From assembly GCA_965203615.1 (NCBI GenBank), contig OZ241900.1, forward strand, positions 2,728,001 to 2,792,000: DNA of 64,000 nt, in the 5' to 3' direction. The translations under genes and the position numbers were made by a program. Source of the stretch: VXNE01 sp965203615 (GTDB lineage: Bacteria; Pseudomonadota; Gammaproteobacteria; Pseudomonadales; Azotimanducaceae). The notes under the pieces were generated by a model. It saw only the letters and a list, made by a program, of their open reading frames with translations. It ran no database searches and was not told where the DNA came from. Positions 36,486 to 45,298 of this stretch are shown here, piece after piece. The stretch's first letter is position 1. Each line of letters opens with the position of its first letter.

Positions 36486-36503
36486 GGCTGCTCCCCGGCA
36501 TCC
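36486..36503. terminator. GC-rich hairpin between arsR and ahcY
   Basis: CCGGGG (GCTGCT) CCCCGG forms a 6-bp stem. It lacks a clear U-tract, so termination is possible but unproven. I looked for an SAH riboswitch here and did not find its core. Confidence 0.35.
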
Positions 36504-36568
36504 AATTCGTGGTTTCAACGCACCGACTTTCGTTATAGTCGCGCGCTTGACCGGTATACGGAGCAACC

Positions 36569-37930
36569 ATGAACGACTACAAGGTCGCGGATCTGGGCCT
36601 GGCTGAGTTTGGCCGCAGGGAAATCGCCCTGGCCGAAGCCGAGATGCCCGCCCTCATGGCCCTGCGCCAAAGGTACTCCGATGGCGCGCCGCTTGACGGG
36701 GCGAGAATCATCGGCTGCATCCACATGACGGTACAGACAGCCGTCCTGATCGAGACTCTCGTCGCGCTCGGTGCCGAAGTGCGTTGGTCGTCGTGCAACA
36801 TTTTCTCGACGCAGGATCATGCCGCCGCCGCCATGGCGGCGGCCGGCGTCCCCGTATTCGCGTGGAAGGGAGAGACCGAGCAGGAATACGAGTGGTGCAT
36901 CGAACAGACGATCCTGAAGGACGGCAGACCGTGGAACGCGAACTTGCTGCTCGACGACGGCGGCGACCTGACGCAGATGGTGCATGAGAAGTACCCGGCC
37001 ATGCTCGACGCCATTCATGGAGTCAGCGAGGAAACAACCACCGGCGTGCATCGCCTGTACGAGATGCTGGAACAGGACGGGCTGAAGGTCCCCGCGGTAA
37101 ATGTCAATGATTCGGTGACGAAGTCGAAGAACGACAACCGCTACGGTTGCCGCCACGGCCTGAACGATGCGATCAAGCGCGCGACCGACATGCTCATGGC
37201 GGGCAAACGCGCCCTGGTGCTGGGCTATGGCGACGTTGGCAAGGGCTCGAGCCAGAGTCTGCGCCAGGAAGGCATGATCGTGCGCGTGGTCGAGATCGAC
37301 CCGATCTGCGCCATGCAGGCGTGTCTCGACGGCTACGAAGTCGTCTCGCCCTACGCCGGGGGAGACAACACGGGTCGGGTCGAGGACATCAATGCCGACC
37401 TGCTTGCGCAGACGGATGTTCTGGTCACCTGCACCGGCAACACCGGCGTCTGCGACTCGGCAATGCTGCGGACGCTCAAGCGAGGCGCGATCGTCTGCAA
37501 CATCGGGCATTTCGACAACGAGATCGACACGGCATACATGCGCGAACACTGGCGCTGGCAGGAGGTGAAGAACCAGGTCCACCAGGTATTCCGCGGCGAT
37601 GACCCGGACGACTACCTCATCCTGTTGTCCGAGGGCCGACTGGTGAATCTCGGCAATGCGATGGGACATCCATCGCGGGTGATGGACGGTTCGTTCGCAA
37701 ACCAGGTGCTCGCGCAGATGCACATGTACGAGCAGAGGTGGGCGGATCAACCCCCGGCGCAACGCTCTCCGGTGGGCATTGAAGTGCTGCCGAAGAAGCT
37801 CGACGAAGAGGTCGCGCGGTTGATGGTGGAAGGTTTCGGCGGTGTCGTGACGACGTTGACAGAGGTGCAGGCTGACTACATCAACGTCGACCAGGAAGGC
37901 CCGTTCAAGCCGGAGTCCTACAAGTACTGA
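36569..37930 (+). CDS. ahcY: adenosylhomocysteinase
   Basis: 453 residues. VTKSKNDNRYGCRHGLNDAI carries the catalytic Lys and Asp, VLGYGDVGKGSSQSL binds NAD, and the C terminus ends in the conserved PFKPESYKY. It hydrolyses S-adenosylhomocysteine to adenosine and homocysteine in the cytoplasm, recycling the by-product of methylation. Standard length and start. Followed by 119 bp and the convergent SelW-like gene. Confidence 0.96.
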   Translation: MNDYKVADLGLAEFGRREIALAEAEMPALMALRQRYSDGAPLDGARIIGCIHMTVQTAVLIETLVALGAEVRWSSCNIFSTQDHAAAAMAAAGVPVFAWKGETEQEYEWCIEQTILKDGRPWNANLLLDDGGDLTQMVHEKYPAMLDAIHGVSEETTTGVHRLYEMLEQDGLKVPAVNVNDSVTKSKNDNRYGCRHGLNDAIKRATDMLMAGKRALVLGYGDVGKGSSQSLRQEGMIVRVVEIDPICAMQACLDGYEVVSPYAGGDNTGRVEDINADLLAQTDVLVTCTGNTGVCDSAMLRTLKRGAIVCNIGHFDNEIDTAYMREHWRWQEVKNQVHQVFRGDDPDDYLILLSEGRLVNLGNAMGHPSRVMDGSFANQVLAQMHMYEQRWADQPPAQRSPVGIEVLPKKLDEEVARLMVEGFGGVVTTLTEVQADYINVDQEGPFKPESYKY

Positions 37931-38049
37931 TCAGGCGCACGCCACCGCTGGTGCGAAAGCGCCACTAGATGGATGTTGGCGGAACGCAGCGAGGAGTTAT
38001 CCCCTCGCGCTGCCCGGCGGGGCACTACCGGTGCCGCCGCCGCTTGGGT

Positions 38050-38277
38050 TCAGCGCTGCTGCAGTTCCGCGACGAGCTTGTCTTCGTCCGGAAATTCGCC
38101 GGTCTCGTGTTTCGAGTAGACCAGCGTGCCGTCCACGTTTACGTCGAAAATGCCGCCGGCACCTTCTATCAGGAAGGCGTCGTCGCCGAACGCTTCTTTA
38201 ATCTTGGCAGCCAAACTGACCGCTTTGGGCTGGTAGCCTCAGGAAGTGCAGTAGGTAATGGAGATGTCCAACGCCAT
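38050..38277 (-). CDS. selW: SelW/Rdx family selenoprotein with in-frame UGA
   Basis: 75 codons if UGA at 38241-38239 (codon 13) is read as selenocysteine. The N terminus MALDISITYCTS-U-GYQPKA gives a CxxU redox motif, matching SelW of animals and bacteria (YC..UGY). The remainder, with GGIFDVNVDGTLVYSKHETG and FPDEDKLVAEL, matches Rdx proteins to the C terminus. Homology continues without change of frame on both sides of the UGA, which is the main evidence. A stem-loop with a GGUC-containing loop starts seven bases after the UGA. The Rdx family are small thioredoxin-fold thiol or selenol oxidoreductases. A Cys form in relatives would have TGY/TGC at codon 13. Confidence 0.88.
38206..38238 (-). 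promoter_or_regulatory. candidate bSECIS element of the SelW-like gene
   Basis: After the UGA and GGC, minus-strand AGCCCAAA (38231-38224) pairs with UUUGGCU (38215-38209) with one bulged C around the loop GCGGUCAG (38223-38216); outer GGC and GCC can extend the stem. The loop contains GGUC, as in the E. coli fdhF SECIS loop, and sits 15 nt from the UGA. This would recruit SelB. Confidence 0.65.
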
Positions 38278-38507
38278 GTCCTCGCGCTTGGGTAGGTACG
38301 GACTAAAGTAACACCAGTCGGGCGCCGAATCGACCTCAAGCGCCTCGCCTGCGGTTCGTGCGCGCCAAAGCGGCGGGCGCAGGACGCGTATCTCTTACCG
38401 AAATTCAGGTGAGGCGCTTACGTCAACTGGTGGCTCCGTCCGCTACGCGGGGCTTCCGTCGAATCGGACAATCCCTGTTCCATTCATTAAACAGGAGTTG
38501 GCAATCA

Positions 38508-38678
38508 ATGTACGAGCTAACGGAGAGTCAGACACTGGAAATCGGCGGTGGACGGGACGGGATCCCCTACCATTACGGCAGTCAGAGGCTGATCCTGCCA
38601 CCATTGGAAATCGAGCGGCCGCTCGAACCGGTAAGGTATCCGGGCCCGCCGGAACCCATGCCATCCTTCGGTGGCTGA
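38508..38678 (+). CDS. small protein with double-glycine-type N terminus, peptide precursor candidate
   Basis: 56 residues from ATG 38508, with GGAG about 11 bases upstream. The N terminus MYELTESQTLEIGGG resembles the leaders of double-glycine bacteriocins and RiPP precursors (…ELT..Q...I.GG). The core is rich in Pro, Tyr and Glu (PPLEIERPLEPVRYPGPPEP). No peptidase-containing ABC exporter, modification enzyme or immunity gene is visible nearby, so the call is tentative; it could be an ordinary small protein. Confidence 0.4.
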   Translation: MYELTESQTLEIGGGRDGIPYHYGSQRLILPPLEIERPLEPVRYPGPPEPMPSFGG

Positions 38679-38719
38679 CCGCATGTTTCGGCGGTAGCCA
38701 ATTGGCGCGTGACACGACA

Positions 38720-39934
38720 CTAGGAGCCCTCAGCCGGGGGGGCTTCCCCGACCGCTGACGCGCAAGGAAGTGCCGGCGTTTCCCCCTTCGCCGGAGGGGT
38801 ACTTCCATGGAAGGGAGCCGCGAACTCGTTGCGGATCGCGGCTCCCTGCGCGTCGAGGTCCGGTATGGACAACGAGTGCGGTGTTTCCAGCGCCGCATTC
38901 GGATGCGCTGGCATGGAAACATCGCCGGTGGCGCTGGCGATGGTCCAGCGCCGCAGCGCGGCATGGGCTGACAGGCCGGCCAACGTGTTGACGTTGCCGT
39001 AGGCGATGCGAGCGGCGCGCAGTTTTCCTTCCAGGTCCTTGCGCGCGTGCGCGGCGAAGAAGGTGCCGACCACGTCGTCCACTTCTCCGCGCCGCGCGAC
39101 CCGGTCCTTGTTCGTCGCGAATCGCGGGTCCCGCGCCAATTCCTCGCGTTCCAGGACGTGCTCGGCCAGGTCGCGCCATTCGCGGTCGTTCTGGACGCAG
39201 ATAACGAGTGTCGTGCCTTCGCGCGTCGCGAAGCCGCCGTAAGGCGCGATGGACGGATGCGCCAGGCCCACGCGGCCCGGCCCGGCGCCGGTGTAGTCGT
39301 GCTGCAGCAGCGGCACCGACATCCAATCCGCGATGACATCGAACAGGGAGAGCTTCACCCCTTTGGCGATGCCCGTGCGCTCGCGTTCCAGCAGCGCTTC
39401 CGTGATCGCCAGTGCCGAGGACACGCCGGTTGCGATGTCGCAGATCGACACGCCGACCCGGCCGTAGTCGCCCGGCGCTCCGGACACGGAGACCAGCCCG
39501 GATTCGGCCTGCACCAGCAGGTCGTACGCCTTCATGCCGGCGTGCTCGCCCTGCTCGCCGTAACCGGAGATATCGCAGGTGACGAGCCTGGGATAGCGTT
39601 GCCGCAATGCCTCGGAACCAAGACCCGATCTCGCGGCGGCGCCCACGGCCAGGTTCTGAATGAACACGTCCGCCTGGGCGAGGATGCGATGCACCAGGGC
39701 CTGGTCCCGAGGGTTCTTGATGTCGACGACGAGGGATTCCTTGCCGCGGTTCAGCCAGGCGAAGTAGGCAGACTGGCCGTTGGCGTCGTCATCGTATTTG
39801 CGCGCGAAATCCCCTTCGGACCGCTCCAGCTTGATGACCCGCGCACCGGCGTCGGCCAGGCGGCACGACGCCATGGGTCCGGCGACCGCCTGTTCCAGGG
39901 AAACGACGAGAAAACCTGTGAGGGGAAGCGTCAT
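38720..39934 (-). CDS. CaiB/BaiF family CoA transferase (class III)
   Basis: 404 residues. PLTGFLVVSLEQAVAGPMAS, the conserved LNRGKESLVVDIKNP, and KAYDLLVQAESGL (catalytic Asp) mark a class III CoA transferase, which moves CoA between carboxylic acids by a glutamyl- or aspartyl-anhydride mechanism. The last 27 or so residues (GSTPPAKGETPALP onward) are encoded by a family 2 repeat and lie outside the family domain, which ends near GAAIRNEFA. Substrate unknown. Confidence 0.87.
   Translation of the reverse strand: MTLPLTGFLVVSLEQAVAGPMASCRLADAGARVIKLERSEGDFARKYDDDANGQSAYFAWLNRGKESLVVDIKNPRDQALVHRILAQADVFIQNLAVGAAARSGLGSEALRQRYPRLVTCDISGYGEQGEHAGMKAYDLLVQAESGLVSVSGAPGDYGRVGVSICDIATGVSSALAITEALLERERTGIAKGVKLSLFDVIADWMSVPLLQHDYTGAGPGRVGLAHPSIAPYGGFATREGTTLVICVQNDREWRDLAEHVLEREELARDPRFATNKDRVARRGEVDDVVGTFFAAHARKDLEGKLRAARIAYGNVNTLAGLSAHAALRRWTIASATGDVSMPAHPNAALETPHSLSIPDLDAQGAAIRNEFAAPFHGSTPPAKGETPALPCASAVGEAPPAEGS
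38721..38815 (+). repeat. family 2 dispersed repeat, copy 1
   Basis: Starts TAGGAGCCCTCAGCCGGGGG, contains GACCGCTGACGCGCAAGGAAG, and ends ACTTCCATGGAAG. It matches 62921-63015. TCAGC and GCTGA flank a palindromic core. It provides the stop and C-terminal tail of the CoA transferase on the minus strand. Confidence 0.8.
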
Positions 39935-39993
39935 TAACGTCTTGAAGTCGCTGCGATTCGGACGCCTCCCTTGTCAAGGCGTCGACGATTCGG

Positions 39994-40281
39994 TCACTCG
40001 CCCTCGGCGGTGACGGGGTCGATCATCCGTTTCACCAGGGTGACCTCCGTCGCCGGAAAGCCGCTTCTTTCCGCGTGCTCGCCTATGAGCGACTCGCTGT
40101 CGGCGATGTAGATGCAGAAGGTCTTGTCCCCAGCGACGTAGGAGTGCTCCCACTGGATGTTCTTGTTCTCGGCCTTCATGGCCGCCAGCACGCTGTTCGA
40201 CTTCTGGGACGCTTCGCGCAGGGCGTCGCGTTCGGCAGTTCCGATTTCAGGGATGTCCCTCTCGATCACGTATCTCGGCAT
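39994..40281 (-). CDS. DUF4242 domain protein
   Basis: 95 residues, one DUF4242 domain: YVIERDIPEIGTAERDALRE, IQWEHSYVAGDKTFCIYIA and HAERSGFPATEV are its conserved strands. A Streptomyces relative binds nickel through His residues. Role here unknown. It is 59 bp from the CoA transferase on the same strand and may be in one operon. Confidence 0.83.
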   Translation of the reverse strand: MPRYVIERDIPEIGTAERDALREASQKSNSVLAAMKAENKNIQWEHSYVAGDKTFCIYIADSESLIGEHAERSGFPATEVTLVKRMIDPVTAEGE

Positions 40282-40311
40282 TTCGATTCCTCATTCGATG
40301 CGGACCACAAT

Positions 40312-40454
40312 CTTCCATCAGCACTCGATGGCGCGCAAACGCTCAGTGGATCCCGCCTGCGCGTTGCCGATTGGCGCGTACTATACGAGATCGACGGTAC
40401 AGCCACTTCTTGCAGATCGTCGCGGTCCTGCCGCGTGGGAGGGCATACCGATGA
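40312..40454 (+). pseudogene. RelE/HigB-type toxin remnant
   Basis: SGSRLRVADWRVLYEIDG in one frame continues in another as FLQIVAVLPRGRAYR and TGA, together matching the C-terminal half of a RelE-type toxin. The N-terminal half is missing and a one-base shift separates the two parts. The final TGA overlaps the ATG of the next antitoxin gene (ATGA), the original operon joint. Confidence 0.6.
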
Positions 40455-40817
40455 CCGAGATTCAGACCGTCACCCTCGCTGGCGAGCGGTACGCTGTCAT
40501 TCCTTTGGCCGAATACGATGCGCTGCGTACCGCCGCCGACGAAGACGCGCTGGATGCCGCCGTTCTGCGGCGGATTCTCGATGACTCCAGTCAGGAGAGG
40601 GCACCGGCGCAACTCGTCAAGCGCCTCATTGACGGCGAACACCCCGTGCGCGTCTGGCGGGAACACCGCGGCATGCGGGCGAAAGAAACTTGCCGCGGCG
40701 GCCGACATCGTCAGTTCCTGCCTCTCGGCGATCGAGACCGGCAAGAAACCGGGATCGGTCAACGCCCTGAAGCGAATCGCCGCCGCACTCGGCGTGACAC
40801 TCGACGAACTGGTCTGA
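40451..40817 (+). pseudogene. XRE-type antitoxin, frameshifted
   Basis: The first frame (40451 to about 40682) encodes TEIQTVTLAGERYAVIPLAE through VRVWREHRGMR. Homology then continues in the +1 frame as KKLAAAADIVSSCLSAIETG and IAAALGVTLDEL, the HTH of XRE antitoxins. A single extra base near 40676-40683 would explain it. Combined, the protein would be about 121 residues with an intact HTH. As it stands the HTH is not translated in frame. Confidence 0.6.
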
Positions 40818-40990
40818 CTGTCTCGCCGGAGGGAGGTCTGCCGAGGATATCGGGTAGCGCCCGCTGAGATGGCCGATTCGCGCCCTGGACGCGAACCTGG
40901 GGGTTGGCATGTCGCCCGTCGCGGATCGTGTTGCCGAAACCCGGCGCATCTGTCAATCTCGCGTGTTTTTCCACCTTCCAGGGGCACTGC

Positions 40991-41944
40991 GTGGCGGAGT
41001 CAGCCGTAAACATCGAGCGCGTCACGGAGTCCGTGGAGGCGTTGCGAGCCGGATTCGAAGCGCACCGGTACATCTGCAGCGACCAGATCTCGACGGCGGT
41101 ATACCTCGCCTACCACCTGCGCAAGCCCGTATTGATCGAAGGGCCTCCGGGCGTCGGCAAGACCGAACTCGCGAAGACCGCCGCCACCATGCTGGGGCTG
41201 CCTCTCATCCGCCTGCAGTGCTACGAGGGCCTCGATGAAGCCAAGGCCATCTACGAGTGGAAGTACGGCAAGCAGCTTCTTTATACGCAGGTCCTGAAGG
41301 AGACCCTGGACGAGGTGTTGCAGGGTGCGCGGGGTTTTGCCGAGTCGGTCACCCGGCTGCACGAGTTCGGCGACATCTTTTTCTCAGAGGAGTTTCTCGA
41401 GCCCCGGCCCCTGCTGAAGGCGCTGCGCGAGGACGAGGGTTGCGTACTGCTGATAGACGAGGTGGACAAGTCGGATCACGAGTTCGAGTCGCTGCTGCTC
41501 GAGATCCTGTCGGACTTCCAGGTGTCGATCCCGGAGATCGGCACGGTGAAAGCGAACCGCGAGCCGCCCATGGTGTTCCTCACCAGCAACAACACGCGGG
41601 AGATTTCTGATGCGTTGAAGCGGCGCTGCCTGCACCTGTATATCCCCTTTCCGGACGCGGACCTGGAACAGCGCATCATCCATGCCCGGGTACCGGAGAT
41701 TCCTCCGGAGCTCCGCCGGCAACTCGTGACGTTCATCCAGGAATTGCGGGACCTCGACCTGAAGAAAGTCCCCGCGATCAGTGAAACCATAGACTGGGCG
41801 CGAACGTTGCTGCTCCTGCACACCGAGACGCTCGACGCGGACCTCGTGCGGGACACGTTGAACGTCATTCTCAAATTCCAGGAGGACATCGAAAACGTGG
41901 ACGTCGAGGTTCCCGTGCTGACGAACAAGGCCGTCCAGACCTGA
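40991..41944 (+). CDS. MoxR-family AAA+ ATPase
   Basis: 317 residues from GTG 40991. VLIEGPPGVGKTELAKTAA is Walker A and CVLLIDEVDKSDHEFES Walker B; SNNTREISDALKRRC is sensor 1 with the arginine finger. MoxR ATPases act with VWA proteins as chaperones that insert metals or mature enzyme complexes. The partner CoxE/VWA gene follows 87 bp later. The upstream TA remnants are unrelated. Confidence 0.9.
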   Translation: MAESAVNIERVTESVEALRAGFEAHRYICSDQISTAVYLAYHLRKPVLIEGPPGVGKTELAKTAATMLGLPLIRLQCYEGLDEAKAIYEWKYGKQLLYTQVLKETLDEVLQGARGFAESVTRLHEFGDIFFSEEFLEPRPLLKALREDEGCVLLIDEVDKSDHEFESLLLEILSDFQVSIPEIGTVKANREPPMVFLTSNNTREISDALKRRCLHLYIPFPDADLEQRIIHARVPEIPPELRRQLVTFIQELRDLDLKKVPAISETIDWARTLLLLHTETLDADLVRDTLNVILKFQEDIENVDVEVPVLTNKAVQT

Positions 41945-42031
41945 TCGATGGCAACGGGCGTCCACCAGGGCCGGGGATGTCGCAAAGCGGGCGTTTGCTC
42001 GCGCCGTCTGGGCCACTGAAGGACGACCCGA

Positions 42032-43510
42032 ATGGATCGCACCCTCACGCGCTTCATCGCGGCCCTGCGAAACGCCGATGTGCGCGTTTCCACGGCGGAG
42101 ACGCTCGATGCGCTGAGCGCCGTGGAGCTGGTGGGCTACGGCGATCGCGCACTGTTGAAGAACACGCTGTCGCTGATGCTGCCGAAGACCGTCGACGAGA
42201 AAGACGCCTTCGAGGTCACCTTTGATCGTTTCTTTGCCTTCGAGGATGTCGAAGGCACTGCAAATGAGGGGACTGCGGGCAACGGGGTCGACGGGCAGGG
42301 CCAGGGCGAAGGCGGCGCGGGGGGCGAAGCGGGGACGGGCAACGCAGGTACCGGCGCCGGTAACCGAAAGTCCAAGAGCCGATTCCTTGCCGCCGCCTCC
42401 GAAGACGACGGGGAAGAAGCCCTGGGACCGGGGGACATGGCATCGCCGCGCTCGGATCTGGGGAGACTCCTGATGCAGGACGGCCGGGTCGAACTGACCG
42501 TGCGGATGGCGGACGCCGCCAAGGCGGTCAACCTCGAACAGATCCAGGTGTTCACCCAGAAGGGGCTGTACACGCGCAGGATCATGGACGAGATGGGGCT
42601 CCCCGACCTGCAGCGCGAGATCAACGAGCTGAGGTTCGGCGGCACGCTGCCGGAACGCCGCCTGTCGCAGGAACTGCAAAAGCGCCGCGAACGGCTGCGG
42701 GAGCAGGTGCGCGACTACGTCGAGCGGCAGTTCCTGCTGCATGCGGACGCCACCGGGCGGCGGCTGCGCGAGCAACTCTTGCGCAGGGTGAAGCTAAGCA
42801 ATGTCGAACACCGCAACTTCCGCCTGATCCAGGAAGTCGTGTTCAAGATGGCGAAGAAGCTCGTCGCCCTGTATTCCCGGCGCAAGAAGGTGTTCAGGCG
42901 GGGACAGTTGCACGTGCCGCGCACGCTGCGCCGGAACATGGCCTATGACGGCAACATCTTCGACCTGCACTGGAAGTCGGTGAAGATCGACCGTCCCAAG
43001 GTGTTCGCGATCTGCGATGTCAGCGGCTCGGTGGCGAACTATGCGCGCTTCATGCTGATGTTCCTCTACAGCCTCGAGGAGGTCATGCCGAAGGTGCGTT
43101 CGTTCGCCTTTTCGTCCGACCTCGCCGAGGTGACCGAACTGTTCGAGCGCAACGGCATCGAGGACGCCATCGCCAAGACGCTTCGCGACTACGGCGGCGG
43201 CTCGACCGACTACGGCCAGGCGTTCGAGGACTTCAGGCACAAGTGTCTCGACGACGTCGACAAGCGCACCACGATCATCATCCTGGGCGATGCGCGAAAC
43301 AACTATGGAGAACCCCGCGCGGAGATCCTGAAGGAGATGTATGATCGGGCGAAGCGCGTCCTCTGGCTGAATCCCGAGCCGAGGGCGACGTGGAACGTCG
43401 GGGACGCGGAAATGCGCCGGTATATCGCTTACGTCCACCAGGCGGAAGAGTGCAACTCGCTGCTGCATCTCGAACGCGTCGTGGCGAACCTGCTCAGGAC
43501 CGTGCAGTAG
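42032..43510 (+). CDS. VWA domain protein, CoxE-like
   Basis: 492 residues. The MIDAS motif D-x-S-x-S is in AICDVSGSVANYARF (about 330-345), followed by GGGSTDYGQAFEDF and TTIIILGDARNNYGEPRAEI. The first 130 residues include a Gly-rich low-complexity stretch (about 78-112). CoxE-type VWA proteins work with a MoxR ATPase, here the gene upstream. No CO dehydrogenase or other known client is adjacent; the next genes are the peptide transporter. Confidence 0.88.
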   Translation: MDRTLTRFIAALRNADVRVSTAETLDALSAVELVGYGDRALLKNTLSLMLPKTVDEKDAFEVTFDRFFAFEDVEGTANEGTAGNGVDGQGQGEGGAGGEAGTGNAGTGAGNRKSKSRFLAAASEDDGEEALGPGDMASPRSDLGRLLMQDGRVELTVRMADAAKAVNLEQIQVFTQKGLYTRRIMDEMGLPDLQREINELRFGGTLPERRLSQELQKRRERLREQVRDYVERQFLLHADATGRRLREQLLRRVKLSNVEHRNFRLIQEVVFKMAKKLVALYSRRKKVFRRGQLHVPRTLRRNMAYDGNIFDLHWKSVKIDRPKVFAICDVSGSVANYARFMLMFLYSLEEVMPKVRSFAFSSDLAEVTELFERNGIEDAIAKTLRDYGGGSTDYGQAFEDFRHKCLDDVDKRTTIIILGDARNNYGEPRAEILKEMYDRAKRVLWLNPEPRATWNVGDAEMRRYIAYVHQAEECNSLLHLERVVANLLRTVQ

Positions 43511-43518
43511 GAGGCGTT

Positions 43519-45288
43519 GTGATCACCATCAATTCGGGTAGCCGGCGCTCCGGAAGGCGACTAGTCTCTGGTGCCCTGGGCGTCTCGGGCACGGCTGCGG
43601 ATTCCCCAAAGTCAGGCAAGGGCATTGCGTGGTTGGGGGAAGGCAGCCAGCTATTCATACTGGCGGTGCTCGGCATCGGCGCTTTTGCCCTGCTCATGAT
43701 GCTGCTCTCCTTCGTGTACGAATTGTTCGGCGGTGGCGGCGCTGGAGAAGCTGTCGATCCGGCGACGGGGACCATCACGCTCGCACTATCCACCGAACCG
43801 CCGCAGCTCGACAGTACCCGTGCCACGGACATGGTGAGCGGACAGATACTGGGCCACGTCATGGAAGGGCTCGTGCGGTACGACGAGTTCAACCGGATCG
43901 TCCCCGGCGTCGCCGCGCGATGGGAAATCGAACCTTCCGAAGCGGTCTTCCACTTGCGCGACGACAGCCGCTGGAGCGACGGCACGCCGGTCACCGCCCA
44001 CGATTTCGTGTTCGCGTGGCGCAAGGCGCTGGACCCGGCGACGGCATCCCAGTACGCCTTCATCCTCTATCCCATCAAGAATGCGCGGGCGGTCAACAAC
44101 GGCGAACTGCCGATCACAGCGCTCGGTGCGACAGCCGTGGACGACCTGACACTCGAAGTGCAACTTGAGCGTCCCATCGGCTATTTCGACAAACTCGTCG
44201 CGTTTCCGACCTTCTATCCGATCAAGCGGGCCTTCTACGAAGGTCGCGACGGACGCTACGGTGCCGACGCCGTGGACCTCCTCTACAACGGACCTTTCGT
44301 CATCGAGAAATGGGTGCACGGCGCGCAACTCAGGATGTCGCGCAACACGGAATACTGGGATCGAGAGAGGATTCGCCTCAACACCATTGACTACGCCTAC
44401 ATCACGTCGGACATTAACGCGACGTTGAACCTGTACAAGGACGGCAAGGTCGCCATCGCCGGCCTCGATGCGGAAACGCTGCACGATGCGCTGGAGCAGC
44501 GCTGGAGGCTCGAGCGGTTCAACGACGGTTCGGTGTTTTTCATCGAGTTCAACCATCGCCCGTCCCGGCTGACGAGCAACAGGAATCTCCGCAAGGCGAT
44601 CCAGTTCGCCCTCGACCCGGCCGAACTGGTGTACAAGGTCATCAAACTTCCCGGCAACACGCCGGGCGAGTCGTTGTTTCCGGTGTGGCTCAAGGGTGTC
44701 GACGGGTACTTCCGGCAGGAATACCCCGCGCCGCAACACCGCGTCGACATTCCCCGGGCCCGCGAGTACCTTGCCCGCGCCAAGCAGGAACTCGGCCTCG
44801 ACCCGCTGCCGCCCCTCATCTTTCTCTCCGGCGACAATCCGGCGGCGAACAAGCAGTCGGAGTACTTTCAGGAGGTGTTCGCGTCCGCGCTTGGACTCGA
44901 AGTGAAAATCGACCGGCAGATATTCAAGCAGCGCCTGGCCAAGATGACCTCCGGGGACTTCGACATGGTGCTTGCCGGTTGGGGCCCGGACTATGCCGAC
45001 CCGCTTACGTTCGGTGACCTGTTCGCCTCCTGGAACAAGAACAATCGCGGCGAGTATGCGAACCCCGAGCTCGACGCGTGGGTGGAGGTCGCCCAGAGTT
45101 CCCTCGTCCCCGAGGAGCGCATGCGTGCCTTCGACGAGATCCAGAAGATCATCTACGACGACGCGGTGATCCTGCCGAACTACGAACGCGGCTCGGTCTT
45201 CGTCCGCAATCCGCGTCTCGAGGGCGTCGTGCGGCGCGCGGTGGGCACGGACCCCGACTACACCAACGCCTACATCGTCGACGGCTGA
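43519..45288 (+). CDS. oppA: peptide ABC transporter substrate-binding protein, OppA-like, membrane-anchored
   Basis: 589 residues from GTG 43519, with TAGGAGG overlapping the coxE stop. Instead of a cleavable signal it has a 40-residue cytoplasmic-type leader and a long hydrophobic segment (LFILAVLGIGAFALLMMLL, about 45-63), so it is probably an uncleaved inner-membrane anchor. Then GTITLALSTEPPQLDSTRAT starts the family 5 binding domain, with WSDGTPVTAHDFVFAWRKAL. First gene of a complete five-gene Opp operon with very tight spacing. Confidence 0.88.
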   Translation: MITINSGSRRSGRRLVSGALGVSGTAADSPKSGKGIAWLGEGSQLFILAVLGIGAFALLMMLLSFVYELFGGGGAGEAVDPATGTITLALSTEPPQLDSTRATDMVSGQILGHVMEGLVRYDEFNRIVPGVAARWEIEPSEAVFHLRDDSRWSDGTPVTAHDFVFAWRKALDPATASQYAFILYPIKNARAVNNGELPITALGATAVDDLTLEVQLERPIGYFDKLVAFPTFYPIKRAFYEGRDGRYGADAVDLLYNGPFVIEKWVHGAQLRMSRNTEYWDRERIRLNTIDYAYITSDINATLNLYKDGKVAIAGLDAETLHDALEQRWRLERFNDGSVFFIEFNHRPSRLTSNRNLRKAIQFALDPAELVYKVIKLPGNTPGESLFPVWLKGVDGYFRQEYPAPQHRVDIPRAREYLARAKQELGLDPLPPLIFLSGDNPAANKQSEYFQEVFASALGLEVKIDRQIFKQRLAKMTSGDFDMVLAGWGPDYADPLTFGDLFASWNKNNRGEYANPELDAWVEVAQSSLVPEERMRAFDEIQKIIYDDAVILPNYERGSVFVRNPRLEGVVRRAVGTDPDYTNAYIVDG

Positions 45289-45298
45289 GCCGACCCCC

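Noticed and set aside
36470..36568. SAH riboswitch upstream of ahcY
   Set aside because: The expected conserved core and pairing were not found; only a simple GC-rich hairpin is visible.
36466..36606. An ORF overlapping the ArsR stop that could be the usual SRPBCC partner
   Set aside because: Its translation lacks any SRPBCC motif and runs through the ahcY start in another frame.
37969..38295. A plus-strand ORF of 108 codons after ahcY
   Set aside because: It is antisense to the SelW-like gene, which has real homology in its own frame.
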